A DNA stretch of 64,000 nucleotides from assembly GCA_038225855.1 (NCBI GenBank), contig JBBRQU010000015.1:22742-86741 (forward strand), in the 5' to 3' direction. A model generated the notes under the pieces. The model had not been told where the DNA came from. It worked only from the letters and a program-made list of their open reading frames with translations, and made no database searches. Source of the DNA: CAHJXF01 sp038225855. Lineage in GTDB: Bacteria > Pseudomonadota > Gammaproteobacteria > Burkholderiales > Burkholderiaceae_D. The first letter of the stretch is position 1. Each line of letters starts with the position of its first letter. This document shows, one piece after another, positions 43,122-52,837 of the stretch. Position numbers and translations under genes: made by a program.

Positions 43122-45194
43122 GTGTCGCCCGTGGGTGCGAGCGTGGTAGCCGGCGTGGGAACTCCCGTGGAATCTGTTGACGCGAGCCCTGCTGTGCAGG
43201 TGCCTGCCTTGCATCTGCGCATGCTCGGACCCATGGCGGTCGTCCGTGACGGTGTCGCGCTGAAGTTGCCGGCCTCGCGCAAGGTACGCGCCTTGATCGC
43301 CTATCTGGCGCTGTCCGCGCGCGCCCCGACCCGCGCGCATCTGTGCCAACTCTTCGGCGACATCCCGAGCGACCCGCGAGGCGAAATTCGGTGGTGTCTG
43401 AGCAAGGCCAGGGCCGTACTCGACGACGCCGGCCGTCGACGCATCACGACGTCCGGCGACACCGTCAGCGTCGATCTCAGCGACTGCTCCGCCGACGTGG
43501 TCGAAATCAACCGGACGATGAACCTCGGCATCGCCAAACTCGGACCCGAGCAGTTGCGCGTGCTGTCGGACCTGTTCGTGGGAGAGTTCCTGGAGGGGCT
43601 GGAGATGCACCGGTGCCCCGCGTTCAGCGCCTGGCTTCTGGCGCAGCGGCGACGCTTGCGCGCCTGTCGTGTCGCGGTTCTGGAGCAACTGGTCGGTGGT
43701 CACGAGGTACCGTCAGATGACCCCTTGGGGTATCTTGAACAGTGGCTGCAACTGGCGCCGTTCGACCGCCGTGTCCACGAGCGGATGCTTGAGGAGTTCG
43801 GGCAGCGAGGTCAAATTCGCGAGGGCGACGAGCACTTGGCGGCCACGGCCCGCGCGTTCGAATCCGATGGCCTGGACTGCCGACGCCTACGCGATGCGTG
43901 GCGAGACGCGAAGGCACGACATGCCGGTGGCCCGGTGGCCGAGGCACGGGCCGATGCGACCGCAATCTCGACCCTTCCGAACAGCCTGGAGCCCACTGCG
44001 GTCACCTCGCGCCGTGCGTCGATCGTCGTGATGCCCTTTGTCGAACAGGTTGCCGACAGTGCCGGCCGCGCAACGCTGGCCGGCGGGCTGGCCCACGACA
44101 TCATCACGCGGCTGGCCAAGCTGCGCAGCCTGTTTGTCATTGCGCAGGGCACGGTCTTCGCTCTGCACGAGCGCAGCATCGGTGCGGAAGAGGCAGGCCG
44201 AACCTTGAACGTGGACTTCGTCGTGAGTGGGTACCTGCGCCGCCTAGGCCAGCGCATCGTGGTCAACGTCGAGCTTACCGAGACCCGGACCGCGCGCGTC
44301 GTGTGGGCGGAGGCATTCGACCACCTGTTGGACGACGCCTTCCTCATGCTCGACGAGATCGGCAACCGCATCGTCTCATCCATCGCCAGCGAGATCGAGT
44401 CGGTCGAGCGCGAGCGCGCCATCCTCAAGCAGCCGAACTCACTGGACGCCTGGGAAGCTCACCACCGCGGCCTGTGGCACATGTATCGGTTCAATCGTGC
44501 CGACAACGAGCGGGCCCGACACTACTTTGAGATGGCAGTGCGCCTGGACCGGACATTCTCGCGCGCCTACGCGGGCCTTTCATTCACCCACTTCCAGAAT
44601 GCGTTCCAGGGTTGGACCGAACGCGAACGGGAAACCGAGCGGGCCTTCGAGACCGCGGGCCAGAGCCTGGCGGTTGACGACCGCGACCCAGCTGCGCATT
44701 GGTCCATGGGGCGGGCGCTGTGGCTGCGCGGCCGCCAGGACCAAGCGCTGGCGGAGCTGAATACGACCGTGAGCCTGAGCCCGAACTTTGCGCTCGGGCA
44801 CTACACGTTGGCCTTTGTGCACAGCCAGTCGGGCGACCCGCAGGCAGCGATCGAGGCGTCGGATCACTCGCGTCTGCTCAGCCCCTTCGACCCACTGTTG
44901 TTCGGCATGCTGGCCACACGCGCAATGGCGCTGGTGCGCCTAGGCCGATTCGACGAAGCCGCTGAATGGGCCACCAAGGCCGCGGCCCGCCCCAACGCCC
45001 ACGCCCACATTTTGGCAATCGCCGCCCACTGCCTGGCGCTGGCCGGCCGGCTTGAAGAGGCGCGGAGCTTCAACGCCCTGATCCACAAGACGCTGCCGCA
45101 CTATTGCACCGACGACTTCCTGGCCGCCTTCCGATTTGCACCCGACGCCGTGACGCTGTTCAGGGTGGGCGGGGAGCGCGTTGGGCTCGAATGA
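43122..45194 (+). CDS. SARP/BTAD-type regulator with FlgO/TolB-like and TPR domains
   Basis: This about 690-residue protein starts at a GTG. Residues 30-100 form a winged helix (LHLRMLGPMAVVRDGVALKL, SRKVRALIAYLALSARAPT). Residues about 105-250 form a bacterial transcriptional-activation domain (LFVGEFLEGLEMHRCPAFSA, LQLAPFDRRVHERMLEEF). Residues 300-430 match the TolB/FlgO-like segment seen in adenylate-cyclase-associated proteins (SIVVMPFVEQVADSAGRAT, GLAHDIITRLAKLRSLFVIA, LNVDFVVSGYLRR). TPRs follow to the end. It is divergent from the methyltransferase-hydrolase pair and is likely its activator. Confidence 0.82.
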   Translation: MSPVGASVVAGVGTPVESVDASPAVQVPALHLRMLGPMAVVRDGVALKLPASRKVRALIAYLALSARAPTRAHLCQLFGDIPSDPRGEIRWCLSKARAVLDDAGRRRITTSGDTVSVDLSDCSADVVEINRTMNLGIAKLGPEQLRVLSDLFVGEFLEGLEMHRCPAFSAWLLAQRRRLRACRVAVLEQLVGGHEVPSDDPLGYLEQWLQLAPFDRRVHERMLEEFGQRGQIREGDEHLAATARAFESDGLDCRRLRDAWRDAKARHAGGPVAEARADATAISTLPNSLEPTAVTSRRASIVVMPFVEQVADSAGRATLAGGLAHDIITRLAKLRSLFVIAQGTVFALHERSIGAEEAGRTLNVDFVVSGYLRRLGQRIVVNVELTETRTARVVWAEAFDHLLDDAFLMLDEIGNRIVSSIASEIESVERERAILKQPNSLDAWEAHHRGLWHMYRFNRADNERARHYFEMAVRLDRTFSRAYAGLSFTHFQNAFQGWTERERETERAFETAGQSLAVDDRDPAAHWSMGRALWLRGRQDQALAELNTTVSLSPNFALGHYTLAFVHSQSGDPQAAIEASDHSRLLSPFDPLLFGMLATRAMALVRLGRFDEAAEWATKAAARPNAHAHILAIAAHCLALAGRLEEARSFNALIHKTLPHYCTDDFLAAFRFAPDAVTLFRVGGERVGLE

Positions 45195-45833
45195 GCCGGC
45201 AAGGGTTCACGGCAGTCCGGCGGGAAGTGAGGCAGCTCGGCGACAAGGTGATAGCTTCGACCCGCTTTGGGCACGATGCCGGGGCGGCTGGCACGACTCG
45301 ACGGACGGACGTTTCGTCAATGCGGGATTGAACTGCGGGCCATGAATTGCAGAGTCGTCCACGATCCGTCGGTGGGTCACGTTGGCGATATCGATTGCCG
45401 CCTTCAGGCGTCCCAGCAGTACCGCCAGCTGCCTCACGCAATCCGGCGTTCGTCGTGAAGGTCTGCTTGCTTCGCGATCGAAGGACCGATAGGGGTCGTG
45501 AGCTCCAGTTCACTGTCAGTGGGAGCTGTCGCTGGCCGGTTCCCGCCGCCGGCTGGTGAACACTCATCGGTCCGACCGTTAATGAAGGACAGGTTCAGAG
45601 GTGCAGCGGACCGCTGTCCCGCAGGACGGTCAACGTCAGGTCTCGGCGGCAGCTGTCCTTCGGTGGCCGAATTTGAATGGCAGGACCCAGTCTGCTGCGG
45701 TAGTACGCCCGAGCGTCTCGATCGGCTGCTCTTGGCCGGTAGCTGTCTCTCGCTCGACGACAGCTTGCGACCCCTGCGGGAATTCAAGTTGAGACACTAA
45801 AACCGCTCGCCCGGCATCCTTACAATGCCGGCC
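45195..45833. other. Gap of 640 bp without a recognised gene
   Basis: Open frames are short and unlike any family I know. The text GAGCTGTC/CAGCTGTC recurs loosely near 45520, 45652 and 45738, but no clear repeat unit can be defined. No riboswitch-like fold was recognised upstream of mgtE. Confidence 0.5.
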
Positions 45834-47321
45834 ATGGCCGATGTCGTAAATCCTCAGAAGCACGTGTCGACGCCGCGCGATCCCGACGACGCGCAGCGCG
45901 CGCTCGAGCGCGTCGAGTCGCTGTTGCGCCGCGCGCGGCGTGTCGAGGCGGTCACGCACAACCAGGACTACGGCGAACGCGCCGAGAAGCACAGGCTGGT
46001 CGAGGCGTTCACGCATCGCCAGCACGAAGTCGAGCTCGAACGCGAGCTCGATCGCCTCCATCCGGCCGACGTCGCCTACATCATCGAGGCGTTGTCGAAC
46101 GAGGACCGGCTCGCGGTCTGGGAGCACATCAAGTCCGAAGAGAGCCAGGTCGATTCGGGCGACGTGCTGCTCGAATTGTCCGAAGGCGTGCGCGAGTCGC
46201 TGGTCGCGTCGATGACCACCGACGAACTCGTCGCGGCCGTCGAGGAACTCGACGCCGACGAACTCGCCGACCTCGCGCCCGACCTGCCGCCGCAGGTTTT
46301 CGATCTCCTGTCGAAGGAACTTTCGCCCGAAGAGCGCGAGCAGGTTCGCGCGGCCATGAGTTTCCCCGAGGATTCGGTCGGCGCACGCATGGACTTCGAG
46401 ATGGTCACGATCCGCGACGACGTGACGCTCGAGGTCGTGCTGCGTTATCTGCGGCGCTTCGATGAGTTGCCCGATCAATCCGACCAGGTGTTCATCGTCG
46501 ATCGCGACGACAAGCTGATCGGCTCGCTGCCACTGTCTCGATTGCTGATCAACGAGCCCGAGACCGAGGTCGTCAAGGTCATGCGCACCGATCTGTTGAC
46601 CTTGCAGCCCGAGGACGACGCGGGCGACGCGGCGCAGGCGTTCGAGCGCTATGACCTGGTGTCGGCGCCGGTGGTCGATCAACTCGGACGCCTGATCGGC
46701 CGGCTCACCGTCAACGAGGTCGTCGACGTGATCCGCGAAGAGTCCGAAGAGGCGCAGCTTTCGGCTGCCGGCCTGCGCGAGGAAGAGGACATCTTCGCGC
46801 CGATCAAGGACTCGATCCGCAACCGCGCGCCGTGGCTCTTGCTCAATCTCGTGACCGCGTCGATCGCGGCCTTCGTCGCGTCGCGTTTCGAGGGGACGGT
46901 CGGCAAGATCGTGATGCTCGCGTTCCTGATGTCGATCATCGCGGGCATAGGTGGCAACTCGGGCAACCAGACCATGACCCTCATCATTCGCGCGCTCGCG
47001 CTCGGTCGCATAGGCGCGTCGAACGTGCGGCAGCTCGTGTACAAGGAGTTGGCAGTGTCGTTGCTGATCGGCCTGGGCGGCGGCGTAATCGCCGGAGGCT
47101 TCGCGTTTGCGATGTCGGGTCGGCTTGCGATCTGGCCGGTGATGGCCGCTGCGATGGTGGCGAACATGCTGGTGGGCGCGACGCTCGGGATGATCGTGCC
47201 GCTGACGCGCGCGCGCTTCGGCAAGGACCCCGCGATCGGGTCGTCGGTGCTGTTGACCTTCGCGACCGACACGCTGGGATTTTTTATCTTCCTCGGACTG
47301 GCGACGCTGGTGCTTCTTTAG
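45834..47321 (+). CDS. mgtE: Magnesium transporter MgtE
   Basis: This 495-residue protein has an N-terminal acidic superhelical domain (ELDRLHPADVAYIIEALSNE, LADLAPDLPPQVFDLLSKE), two CBS domains (about residues 180-300) that sense cytoplasmic Mg2+, a plug helix and five C-terminal membrane helices. The selectivity segment is GGNSGNQTMT, and the last helix includes ATDTLGFFIFLGLA. It is an inner-membrane Mg2+ channel. A GTG/ATG choice exists; ATG 45834 is taken (ATG 45825 is an alternative). Confidence 0.93.
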   Translation: MADVVNPQKHVSTPRDPDDAQRALERVESLLRRARRVEAVTHNQDYGERAEKHRLVEAFTHRQHEVELERELDRLHPADVAYIIEALSNEDRLAVWEHIKSEESQVDSGDVLLELSEGVRESLVASMTTDELVAAVEELDADELADLAPDLPPQVFDLLSKELSPEEREQVRAAMSFPEDSVGARMDFEMVTIRDDVTLEVVLRYLRRFDELPDQSDQVFIVDRDDKLIGSLPLSRLLINEPETEVVKVMRTDLLTLQPEDDAGDAAQAFERYDLVSAPVVDQLGRLIGRLTVNEVVDVIREESEEAQLSAAGLREEEDIFAPIKDSIRNRAPWLLLNLVTASIAAFVASRFEGTVGKIVMLAFLMSIIAGIGGNSGNQTMTLIIRALALGRIGASNVRQLVYKELAVSLLIGLGGGVIAGGFAFAMSGRLAIWPVMAAAMVANMLVGATLGMIVPLTRARFGKDPAIGSSVLLTFATDTLGFFIFLGLATLVLL

Positions 47322-47327
47322 GCCTGT

Positions 47328-48281
47328 TCACGGCGCGTGATGCATCTCGAGCTTGCACGGCATCGCGCTGTCGGCGGTCTCGATCTGCAGGGTCACGTGC
47401 CCGACCCGGTGGCGATGCTCGATGGTGTGCGCGACATCGACGAGAAACGCGTCGCCGGGATGGCCGCCCGGCATGACGAGGTGCGCGGTCAAGGCATTCT
47501 CCGACGTGCTCATCGCCCAGATGTGAAGATCGTGCACGGCCTGCACGCCATCGAGTCCGCAGAGGTAGGCGCGCACCGCATCGGGATCGACGTTGGCGGG
47601 CACCGCGGCGAGCGCGAGCCGCATCGAGTCGCGCAACAGGCTCCAGGTGCTGGCGAGGATCGCCAGCGCGATTACCATCCCGACGGCGGGATCGATCCAC
47701 ACAACCCCGGTGTAGTGAATCACGACGCCCGCAACGACCACGCCGGCCGACACGGCTGCATCGGCGAGCATGTGCAGATAGGCGCCGCGCGCATTCAGGT
47801 CTTGCTTGCGGCTCGAGAGAAACAGCAATGCGGTCGCGCCATTGATGACAATGCCCGCCGCAGCGACCGCGATCACGAGCATGTCGTCGACGTGTGCGGG
47901 CGTCTGAAAGCGCTCGACTGCCGCATACACGATCCCGCCGACGGCGATCAACAGCAGCATCGCGTTGAACAGCGCCGCGAGGATGGTGGAAGCGCCCAGG
48001 CCATAAGTGAAGCGCTGCGACGGCCGCCGCGTGGCGAGCGCCGTTGCGCCCCAGGCCAGCGCGAGGCCGATCACGTCGCCGAAGTTGTGCCCCGCGTCGG
48101 CGAGTAATGCCAGCGAGTCGGCCCGATAACCGAAGCCCGCCTCGACCAGCACGAACAGCAGATTGATCGCGACGCCGATCGCGAACATGTGCATCGTTGC
48201 CGTGCTTGCATCGAGCGGCAGCGCGTGCGAATGAGTGTGATCGTGACGGTGCGCGTGGTCGTGCGCGCGTTCATTCCTCAT
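47328..48281 (-). CDS. Cation diffusion facilitator (zinc/cobalt exporter)
   Basis: This 317-residue protein has a His-rich start (HDHAHRHDHTHSHA), six membrane helices with the metal site pairs in DAGHNFGDV (helix II) and HMLADAAVS (helix V), and a cytoplasmic C-terminal domain with DLHIWAMSTSENALTAHL. It is a metal/proton antiporter of the ZitB/CzcD group. Its start lies 1 nt from the stop of the hydrolase upstream on this strand, so they are one operon. The C-terminus is convergent with mgtE with a 6-nt gap. Confidence 0.91.
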   Translation of the reverse strand: MRNERAHDHAHRHDHTHSHALPLDASTATMHMFAIGVAINLLFVLVEAGFGYRADSLALLADAGHNFGDVIGLALAWGATALATRRPSQRFTYGLGASTILAALFNAMLLLIAVGGIVYAAVERFQTPAHVDDMLVIAVAAAGIVINGATALLFLSSRKQDLNARGAYLHMLADAAVSAGVVVAGVVIHYTGVVWIDPAVGMVIALAILASTWSLLRDSMRLALAAVPANVDPDAVRAYLCGLDGVQAVHDLHIWAMSTSENALTAHLVMPGGHPGDAFLVDVAHTIEHRHRVGHVTLQIETADSAMPCKLEMHHAP

Positions 48282-48282
48282 C

Positions 48283-49245
48283 TCAGTCCAGCGACTCGAC
48301 CAGACGTGCGAGGCGCGGCGTGAACAAGTCCGGTCGCTCGAGGTTCGGCAGATGCGCGGTACCGGGTACTTCGAGCGATTGCGCCCCGGGGATTGCCGCC
48401 GCCGCGTGCTTCATCGTCCGCGTCACGTCGGGCACGTCGAGCGATCCCCAAACGACGAGGGTGGGCGCCTTCACGTTCGCGAGATTCGCATAGGCGGTGT
48501 CGGAGACGAAGCCCTTGTCCTCTTCCTCGGAGCCGGCGAACGACTTCGCGACCATGTCCATGAACAGCGCGCGCACGGCGCCGCCCACGCGGCCTTCGCG
48601 TTCGAGCGGCCCGTCGAGCCAGACGTGGGCCGTGATCTGCGCGAGCGTCTTGCTGTCCTTCGCCTTCTCGGCTTCCAGGTAGCGCGCGTACAGCGCGCGC
48701 ATTTGCGGATTGGTCACCCACTCGGTCTCTTCTTCCGGCGTCCCTCCGATCGCGCCGCACACCAGCGCGAGCCCCGCGACGCGATCCGGATGCGCCAAGT
48801 ACGTGTCGAGCGCGACGCGGCCGCCGTTCGAGCAGCCCACAAGCAGCGCGCGGCGGATCTTCAGCGCGTCCATCACCGCGATCGTGTCGTCGACGTTCGC
48901 AAACGTCTCGTGCACGAGCTTGGTCTCGCCGAAACCGCGACGATCGAAGGCTGCGATACGACGCGTCGGGCCGAGGGTTGCGATCTCGTGGTGCCACATG
49001 CGCGAGTCGCACACGCTTGCATGCAGGAACACGATCGGGGTCTTACCGCTGTCGGGCGTGGCGTAGGTTCGCAGTTGTGCGGAGCCGGAAGGGGTCGCCG
49101 ATGTGGTGGTCGTATGGTCGAGCATGGCGGGAAGGTGGGAAGGCTTGCGTGCCATTCGTGCATGAGCGAGCGCCGGCAGCACGGGTTGCATCAAAGCGGC
49201 GGCGGCGAGGACAAGGCGACGTCGGGTGATGCTCGGTGCGTTCAT
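48283..49245 (-). CDS. Alpha/beta-hydrolase with possible signal sequence
   Basis: This 320-residue protein starts with an RRR-hydrophobic segment (TRRRLVLAAAALMQPVLPALA), which is compatible with export. The catalytic fold shows VFLHASVCDSRMWHHE, DRRGFGETKL, the elbow LVGCSNGGRVALD with Ser nucleophile, and the C-terminal His in PGTAHLPNLERPD. It resembles 3-oxoadipate enol-lactonase in layout. It overlaps the SDR gene stop by ATGA and precedes the metal exporter by 1 nt. Confidence 0.84.
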   Translation of the reverse strand: MNAPSITRRRLVLAAAALMQPVLPALAHARMARKPSHLPAMLDHTTTTSATPSGSAQLRTYATPDSGKTPIVFLHASVCDSRMWHHEIATLGPTRRIAAFDRRGFGETKLVHETFANVDDTIAVMDALKIRRALLVGCSNGGRVALDTYLAHPDRVAGLALVCGAIGGTPEEETEWVTNPQMRALYARYLEAEKAKDSKTLAQITAHVWLDGPLEREGRVGGAVRALFMDMVAKSFAGSEEEDKGFVSDTAYANLANVKAPTLVVWGSLDVPDVTRTMKHAAAAIPGAQSLEVPGTAHLPNLERPDLFTPRLARLVESLD

Positions 49246-50069
49246 TCGTCGGCGACGTCCACAGTGTAGTTGAGGGCAAGCCGACCGCCATCCGGATAGA
49301 TGGTCTGCCCGGTCAGATACGACGCGTCGGCGCTTGCGAGAAATGCCGCGACCGCCGCGATTTCTTCCGGCTCTCCGAGGCGACGCAGCGGCGTGCGCGA
49401 AAGCACGCGATGTCGCGCGGCATCGTCGGAAAGAACGGCGTTCCTTGCGAGTTCGGTCGCGATCGTGCCGGGTCCGATCGCGTTGACGCGAATGCCATAA
49501 GGGGCGAGTGACAAGGCCATCACCTTGGTCAGTTGCGCGATGCCGCCCTTGCTGACCACGTAGGGCACCTGATTGGGAATCGCGAGGATGGCATTGACGC
49601 TCGACATGTTGATGATGCAGCCGGTCTCGTGCGCGTTGTCGTCACGCTGGTCGCTGTGCGCCTGTTTGCCTGCGCGTTCGCGACTCGCGCGTTGCGCGAC
49701 CATGTGCTTCGCGACCGCCTGCCCCATCAGAAAGCACGACTTGAGATTGACCGCGAGCACGCGATCGAAGTCTTCTTCGGCGAGGTCGAGAAACTCGGCC
49801 GCGTGCGTGATGCCGGCGTTGTTGACCAGCACGTCGACGCGTCCCACCTCGGCTGCGAATGCGGCCACTGTCGCATCGACTTCGCGTTTGTTCGCGACAT
49901 CGGTCGCGAAGAAGCGCGCGCCGATTTTCGCGGCTGCGCTCTCGCCTGCCTCGCGATTGCGATCGGCGATGGCGACCTTCGCGCCTTCAATCGCAAAGCG
50001 AGTCGCGCATGCGAGGCCGATGCCGTTCGCGCCGCCCGTGACCAGTACCGCTCGCCCGTTAAATCGCAT
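49242..50069 (-). CDS. Short-chain dehydrogenase/reductase
   Basis: This 275-residue protein has the cofactor motif TGGANGIG, VNNAGITHAAEF, NMSSVNA and the YVVSKGG catalytic segment, plus the C-terminal LTGQTIYPDGG. A hydrophilic insertion of about 24 residues (around residues 120-145) sits before the NMSS strand, which is unusual for the family. GGAGG precedes the ATG at 50069. It is coupled to the hydrolase by a 4-bp overlap. Confidence 0.87.
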   Translation of the reverse strand: MRFNGRAVLVTGGANGIGLACATRFAIEGAKVAIADRNREAGESAAAKIGARFFATDVANKREVDATVAAFAAEVGRVDVLVNNAGITHAAEFLDLAEEDFDRVLAVNLKSCFLMGQAVAKHMVAQRASRERAGKQAHSDQRDDNAHETGCIINMSSVNAILAIPNQVPYVVSKGGIAQLTKVMALSLAPYGIRVNAIGPGTIATELARNAVLSDDAARHRVLSRTPLRRLGEPEEIAAVAAFLASADASYLTGQTIYPDGGRLALNYTVDVADE

Positions 50070-50343
50070 ATGCCCTCCGTCTGTCGAAGTGGGTGATTGT
50101 CCCAAAACCCGGGGGTCGCGCGTTCGAGCTGCGCTCGAACGAGGGGTTGACCGGGGGATTTTTTCGCAGCGCCGTCGTCCGTCTATCCGACCCGCTTATC
50201 GGCTACCGACCCAGCCCCGACCCCGCGCGTCGTGCGTAATCTTGGGCGCTCGTCAACGAGGCATCGCCTGAAGTATTCCCACTTCACGCCGACTTCGTGA
50301 GCGCTGGCCGTGGGGCCACGCGTACTTCTTCGAGGAGCAAGAC

Positions 50344-50799
50344 ATGGATCGCACCGACACAATCACGGAACGCACGGACTATATGGCACGGGACCGCTAT
50401 GGCATGTACGCGGCGGACCATAAAGGGCCGGGCCCACGCCTGATGGGCGCCGACACGCTGATCGGCAACGACGTTTACAACACGGCCGATGAAGATCTCG
50501 GCGACATCAAGGAGATCATGCTCGACATGCACAGCGGCAAGGTCGCGTATGCCGTGCTGTCGTACGGCGGCTTTCTCGGTATGGGCACGAAGCTCTTCGC
50601 CGTGCCGTGGGAAGCGCTGAAGCTGGACACGGCCAATCATCGCTTCACCCTCGACGTGACCAAGGAACGCCTCAAGGAAGCGCCGGGCTTCGATCAGGAT
50701 CACTGGCCCGATATGGCCGACAGTACCTGGGCGACCGAGGTGCATCGTTTTTACGGTACGACCTATCGGGGCGACACCGCAACGGACATGCGGGGCTGA
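50344..50799 (+). CDS. PRC-barrel domain protein
   Basis: This 151-residue protein has a disordered N-terminus (residues 1-30) and a PRC-barrel (LIGNDVYNTADEDLGDIKEI, GKVAYAVLSYGGFLGMGTKL, FAVPWEALKLD). Such proteins are common in soil Betaproteobacteria and often relate to stress or photosynthetic/RNA-processing partners; the role here is unknown. It is preceded by a 274-bp gap with no other gene. Confidence 0.82.
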   Translation: MDRTDTITERTDYMARDRYGMYAADHKGPGPRLMGADTLIGNDVYNTADEDLGDIKEIMLDMHSGKVAYAVLSYGGFLGMGTKLFAVPWEALKLDTANHRFTLDVTKERLKEAPGFDQDHWPDMADSTWATEVHRFYGTTYRGDTATDMRG

Positions 50800-50806
50800 T
50801 GCAAAG

Positions 50807-50863
50807 GCGCGAGGGCCGCCGCGCGTAGTTGACGCGCATCGATTGGTGCGCGGCCCCTCGCGC
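50807..50863. terminator. Long GC-rich hairpin between convergent genes
   Basis: GCGCGAGGG-CCGCCGCGC (50807-50824) is nearly complementary to GCGCGGCCCCTCGCGC (50848-50863). There is no T tract; a bidirectional or structural terminator is possible. Confidence 0.4.
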
Positions 50864-50871
50864 TCATTCGG

Positions 50872-52431
50872 TCATTTCAGACCGAGGCTGTCCCACATCG
50901 CATCGACGCGAGATTTGACTGCCGCGTCCATTGCGATCGGCCGTCCCCATTCGCGCGTCGTCTCGCCCGGCCATTTATTGGTCGCGTCCAATCCCATCTT
51001 CGAGCCCAGACCCGAGACCGGCGACGCGAAGTCGAGATAGTCGATCGGCGTGTGATCGACCAGAGTAGTGTCGCGCGTGGGATCGACGCGCGTCGTGATC
51101 GCCCACACGACGGCCTTCCAGTCGCGCACGTCGACATCGTCATCGACGACGACGATGAACTTGGTGTACATGAACTGGCGCAGAAAACTCCAGATGCCGA
51201 ACATCACGCGCTTGGCGTGGCCCGCATAACTCTTCTTGATGCTCACGACCGCCATGCGATAGCTGCAAGCTTCGGGCGGCAGATAGAAATCGATGATCTC
51301 GGGGAATTGCTTCTGCAGGATCGGCACGAACACTTCGTTCAATGCAACGCCGAGGACCGCGGGCTCATCGGGAGGCTTGCCGGTATAGGTCGAGTGGTAG
51401 ATCGGATCGCTGCGCATCGTGACGCGATCGATCTGGAAGACCGGGAACCAGTCGCGCTCGTTGTAGTAGCCGGTGTGATCGCCGAACGGTCCTTCGAGGG
51501 CGTGAAGATAGCCATCGCGTTCCGAGAGTTCGATGCCGTGTTCGCTGCGGCCTGCGTAGCCCGCTGTGGCGACAGGGATGGAACCTTCGAGGACGATCTC
51601 GGCGCGCGCGGGCACATGAAGATCCGGGCCGATGCATCGCGCGACTTCGGTCGGGCCGCCGCGCAAGAGTCCCGCGAACTGATACTCGGAGAGCGAGTCC
51701 GGAACCGGCGTCACCGCACCCAGCATGGTTGCCGGATCGGCGCCCAGAGCGACGGCGATCGGAAACGACAGTCCCGCATTGGCGCGGCGGAAATCGCGAA
51801 AGTCGAGCGCGCCGCCGCGATGAGAGAGCCAACGCATGACGACCTGGTTTCTCGCGATCACCTGCTGTCGATAGATGCCGAGGTTCTGGCGCTTCTTCGG
51901 GTGGGTAACGTTCTGCGGACCGCGCGTGATGACCAGCCCCCACGTGATCAGCGGGCCGGCATCGTCGGGCCAGCAGGTCTGCACCGGCAGCCGCGAGAGA
52001 TCGACCTCGTGGCCTTCGACGATGTGTTGTTGACACACGGGTCGCCGCACTTCGCGCGGCGCCATGTCGCGCAGCGCCTTGACCATCGTCAGCAGACGAC
52101 CCGCGTCCTTGAAGCCGCGCGGCGGCTCGGGTTCCTTGAGACGCGCGAGCAGGAGGCCGACTTCCCGCAACGCGACGATCGAATCCTCGCCCGCGTCGCG
52201 CCCCATCGCCGCGGCGACTCTTTCAACCGTCCCGAAGAGGTTGGCGAGGACCGGCATTTCGCCTTGCGTTGGATGCTCGAAGAGGATGGCAGGACCGCCA
52301 CGACGCAGAACGCGATCACAGATTTCGGTGATTTCGAGTCGTGGCGAGATGGGCGCAGCGATGCGGGTCAAGTGCCCGGTTCGTTCCAGTTGAGCAGCAA
52401 AATCCCGTAAGTCCTCGTATTTTTGCTTCAT
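50872..52431 (-). CDS. ubiD: UbiD family (prenylated-FMN) decarboxylase
   Basis: This 519-residue protein is 3-octaprenyl-4-hydroxybenzoate decarboxylase of ubiquinone synthesis. Typical segments are YEDLRDFAAQLERTGHLTRI, ITWGLVITRGP, the substrate-side FEGSIPVATAGYAGRSEHGI region, and DDDVDVRDWKAVVWAITTRVDP. The prenylated-FMN-dependent E-R-E catalytic residues are expected in the middle. ubiX, which makes the cofactor, is not in this window. Confidence 0.93.
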   Translation of the reverse strand: MKQKYEDLRDFAAQLERTGHLTRIAAPISPRLEITEICDRVLRRGGPAILFEHPTQGEMPVLANLFGTVERVAAAMGRDAGEDSIVALREVGLLLARLKEPEPPRGFKDAGRLLTMVKALRDMAPREVRRPVCQQHIVEGHEVDLSRLPVQTCWPDDAGPLITWGLVITRGPQNVTHPKKRQNLGIYRQQVIARNQVVMRWLSHRGGALDFRDFRRANAGLSFPIAVALGADPATMLGAVTPVPDSLSEYQFAGLLRGGPTEVARCIGPDLHVPARAEIVLEGSIPVATAGYAGRSEHGIELSERDGYLHALEGPFGDHTGYYNERDWFPVFQIDRVTMRSDPIYHSTYTGKPPDEPAVLGVALNEVFVPILQKQFPEIIDFYLPPEACSYRMAVVSIKKSYAGHAKRVMFGIWSFLRQFMYTKFIVVVDDDVDVRDWKAVVWAITTRVDPTRDTTLVDHTPIDYLDFASPVSGLGSKMGLDATNKWPGETTREWGRPIAMDAAVKSRVDAMWDSLGLK

Positions 52432-52837
52432 CGGTATTCAGCTGAGTTCCGCTGGCGGGGTTGTGTCGAGAGGTTCTGAGGCGATTTAACATTTCCCTGA
52501 TTGACCATTGCGTGCGGGTTGATTAACTTGCGCGGTCCTCTTCGTTTGGGCCCCACCGGCCATCATCTTTCGCAACCACGCAGCATAGCCCCAAGCTTGT
52601 CGCTGCCGGTTTCAACATGCACGTCAATGGGTTCTACGGACGCCCACGTTTCGGTGTTGTTGACCGCGACGTTTTCAATTCGAGTGCTCGCATCGTCCGG
52701 CTATTGAATGTGCTTGTCCCTTCGGGATCCGGGTGAGTTTCTTCGCCCGCCATGCGCTGGATGCCGTGAGGTGTCGGGTCGCTTGCATCGAGATCGAGCT
52801 GTCCGTCGTCCTCGATGCATCAGCAACAGGAGCAACA
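52432..52837. other. Intergenic region of about 400 bp
   Basis: This divergent gap holds no recognised gene; a 68-codon frame near 52501 has no family features. A ribosome-binding site (AGGAG) precedes the transglycosylase. Confidence 0.55.

Noticed and set aside
45498..45800. Short open frames in the gap before mgtE
   Set aside because: Unlike any known family and no conserved pattern can be seen.
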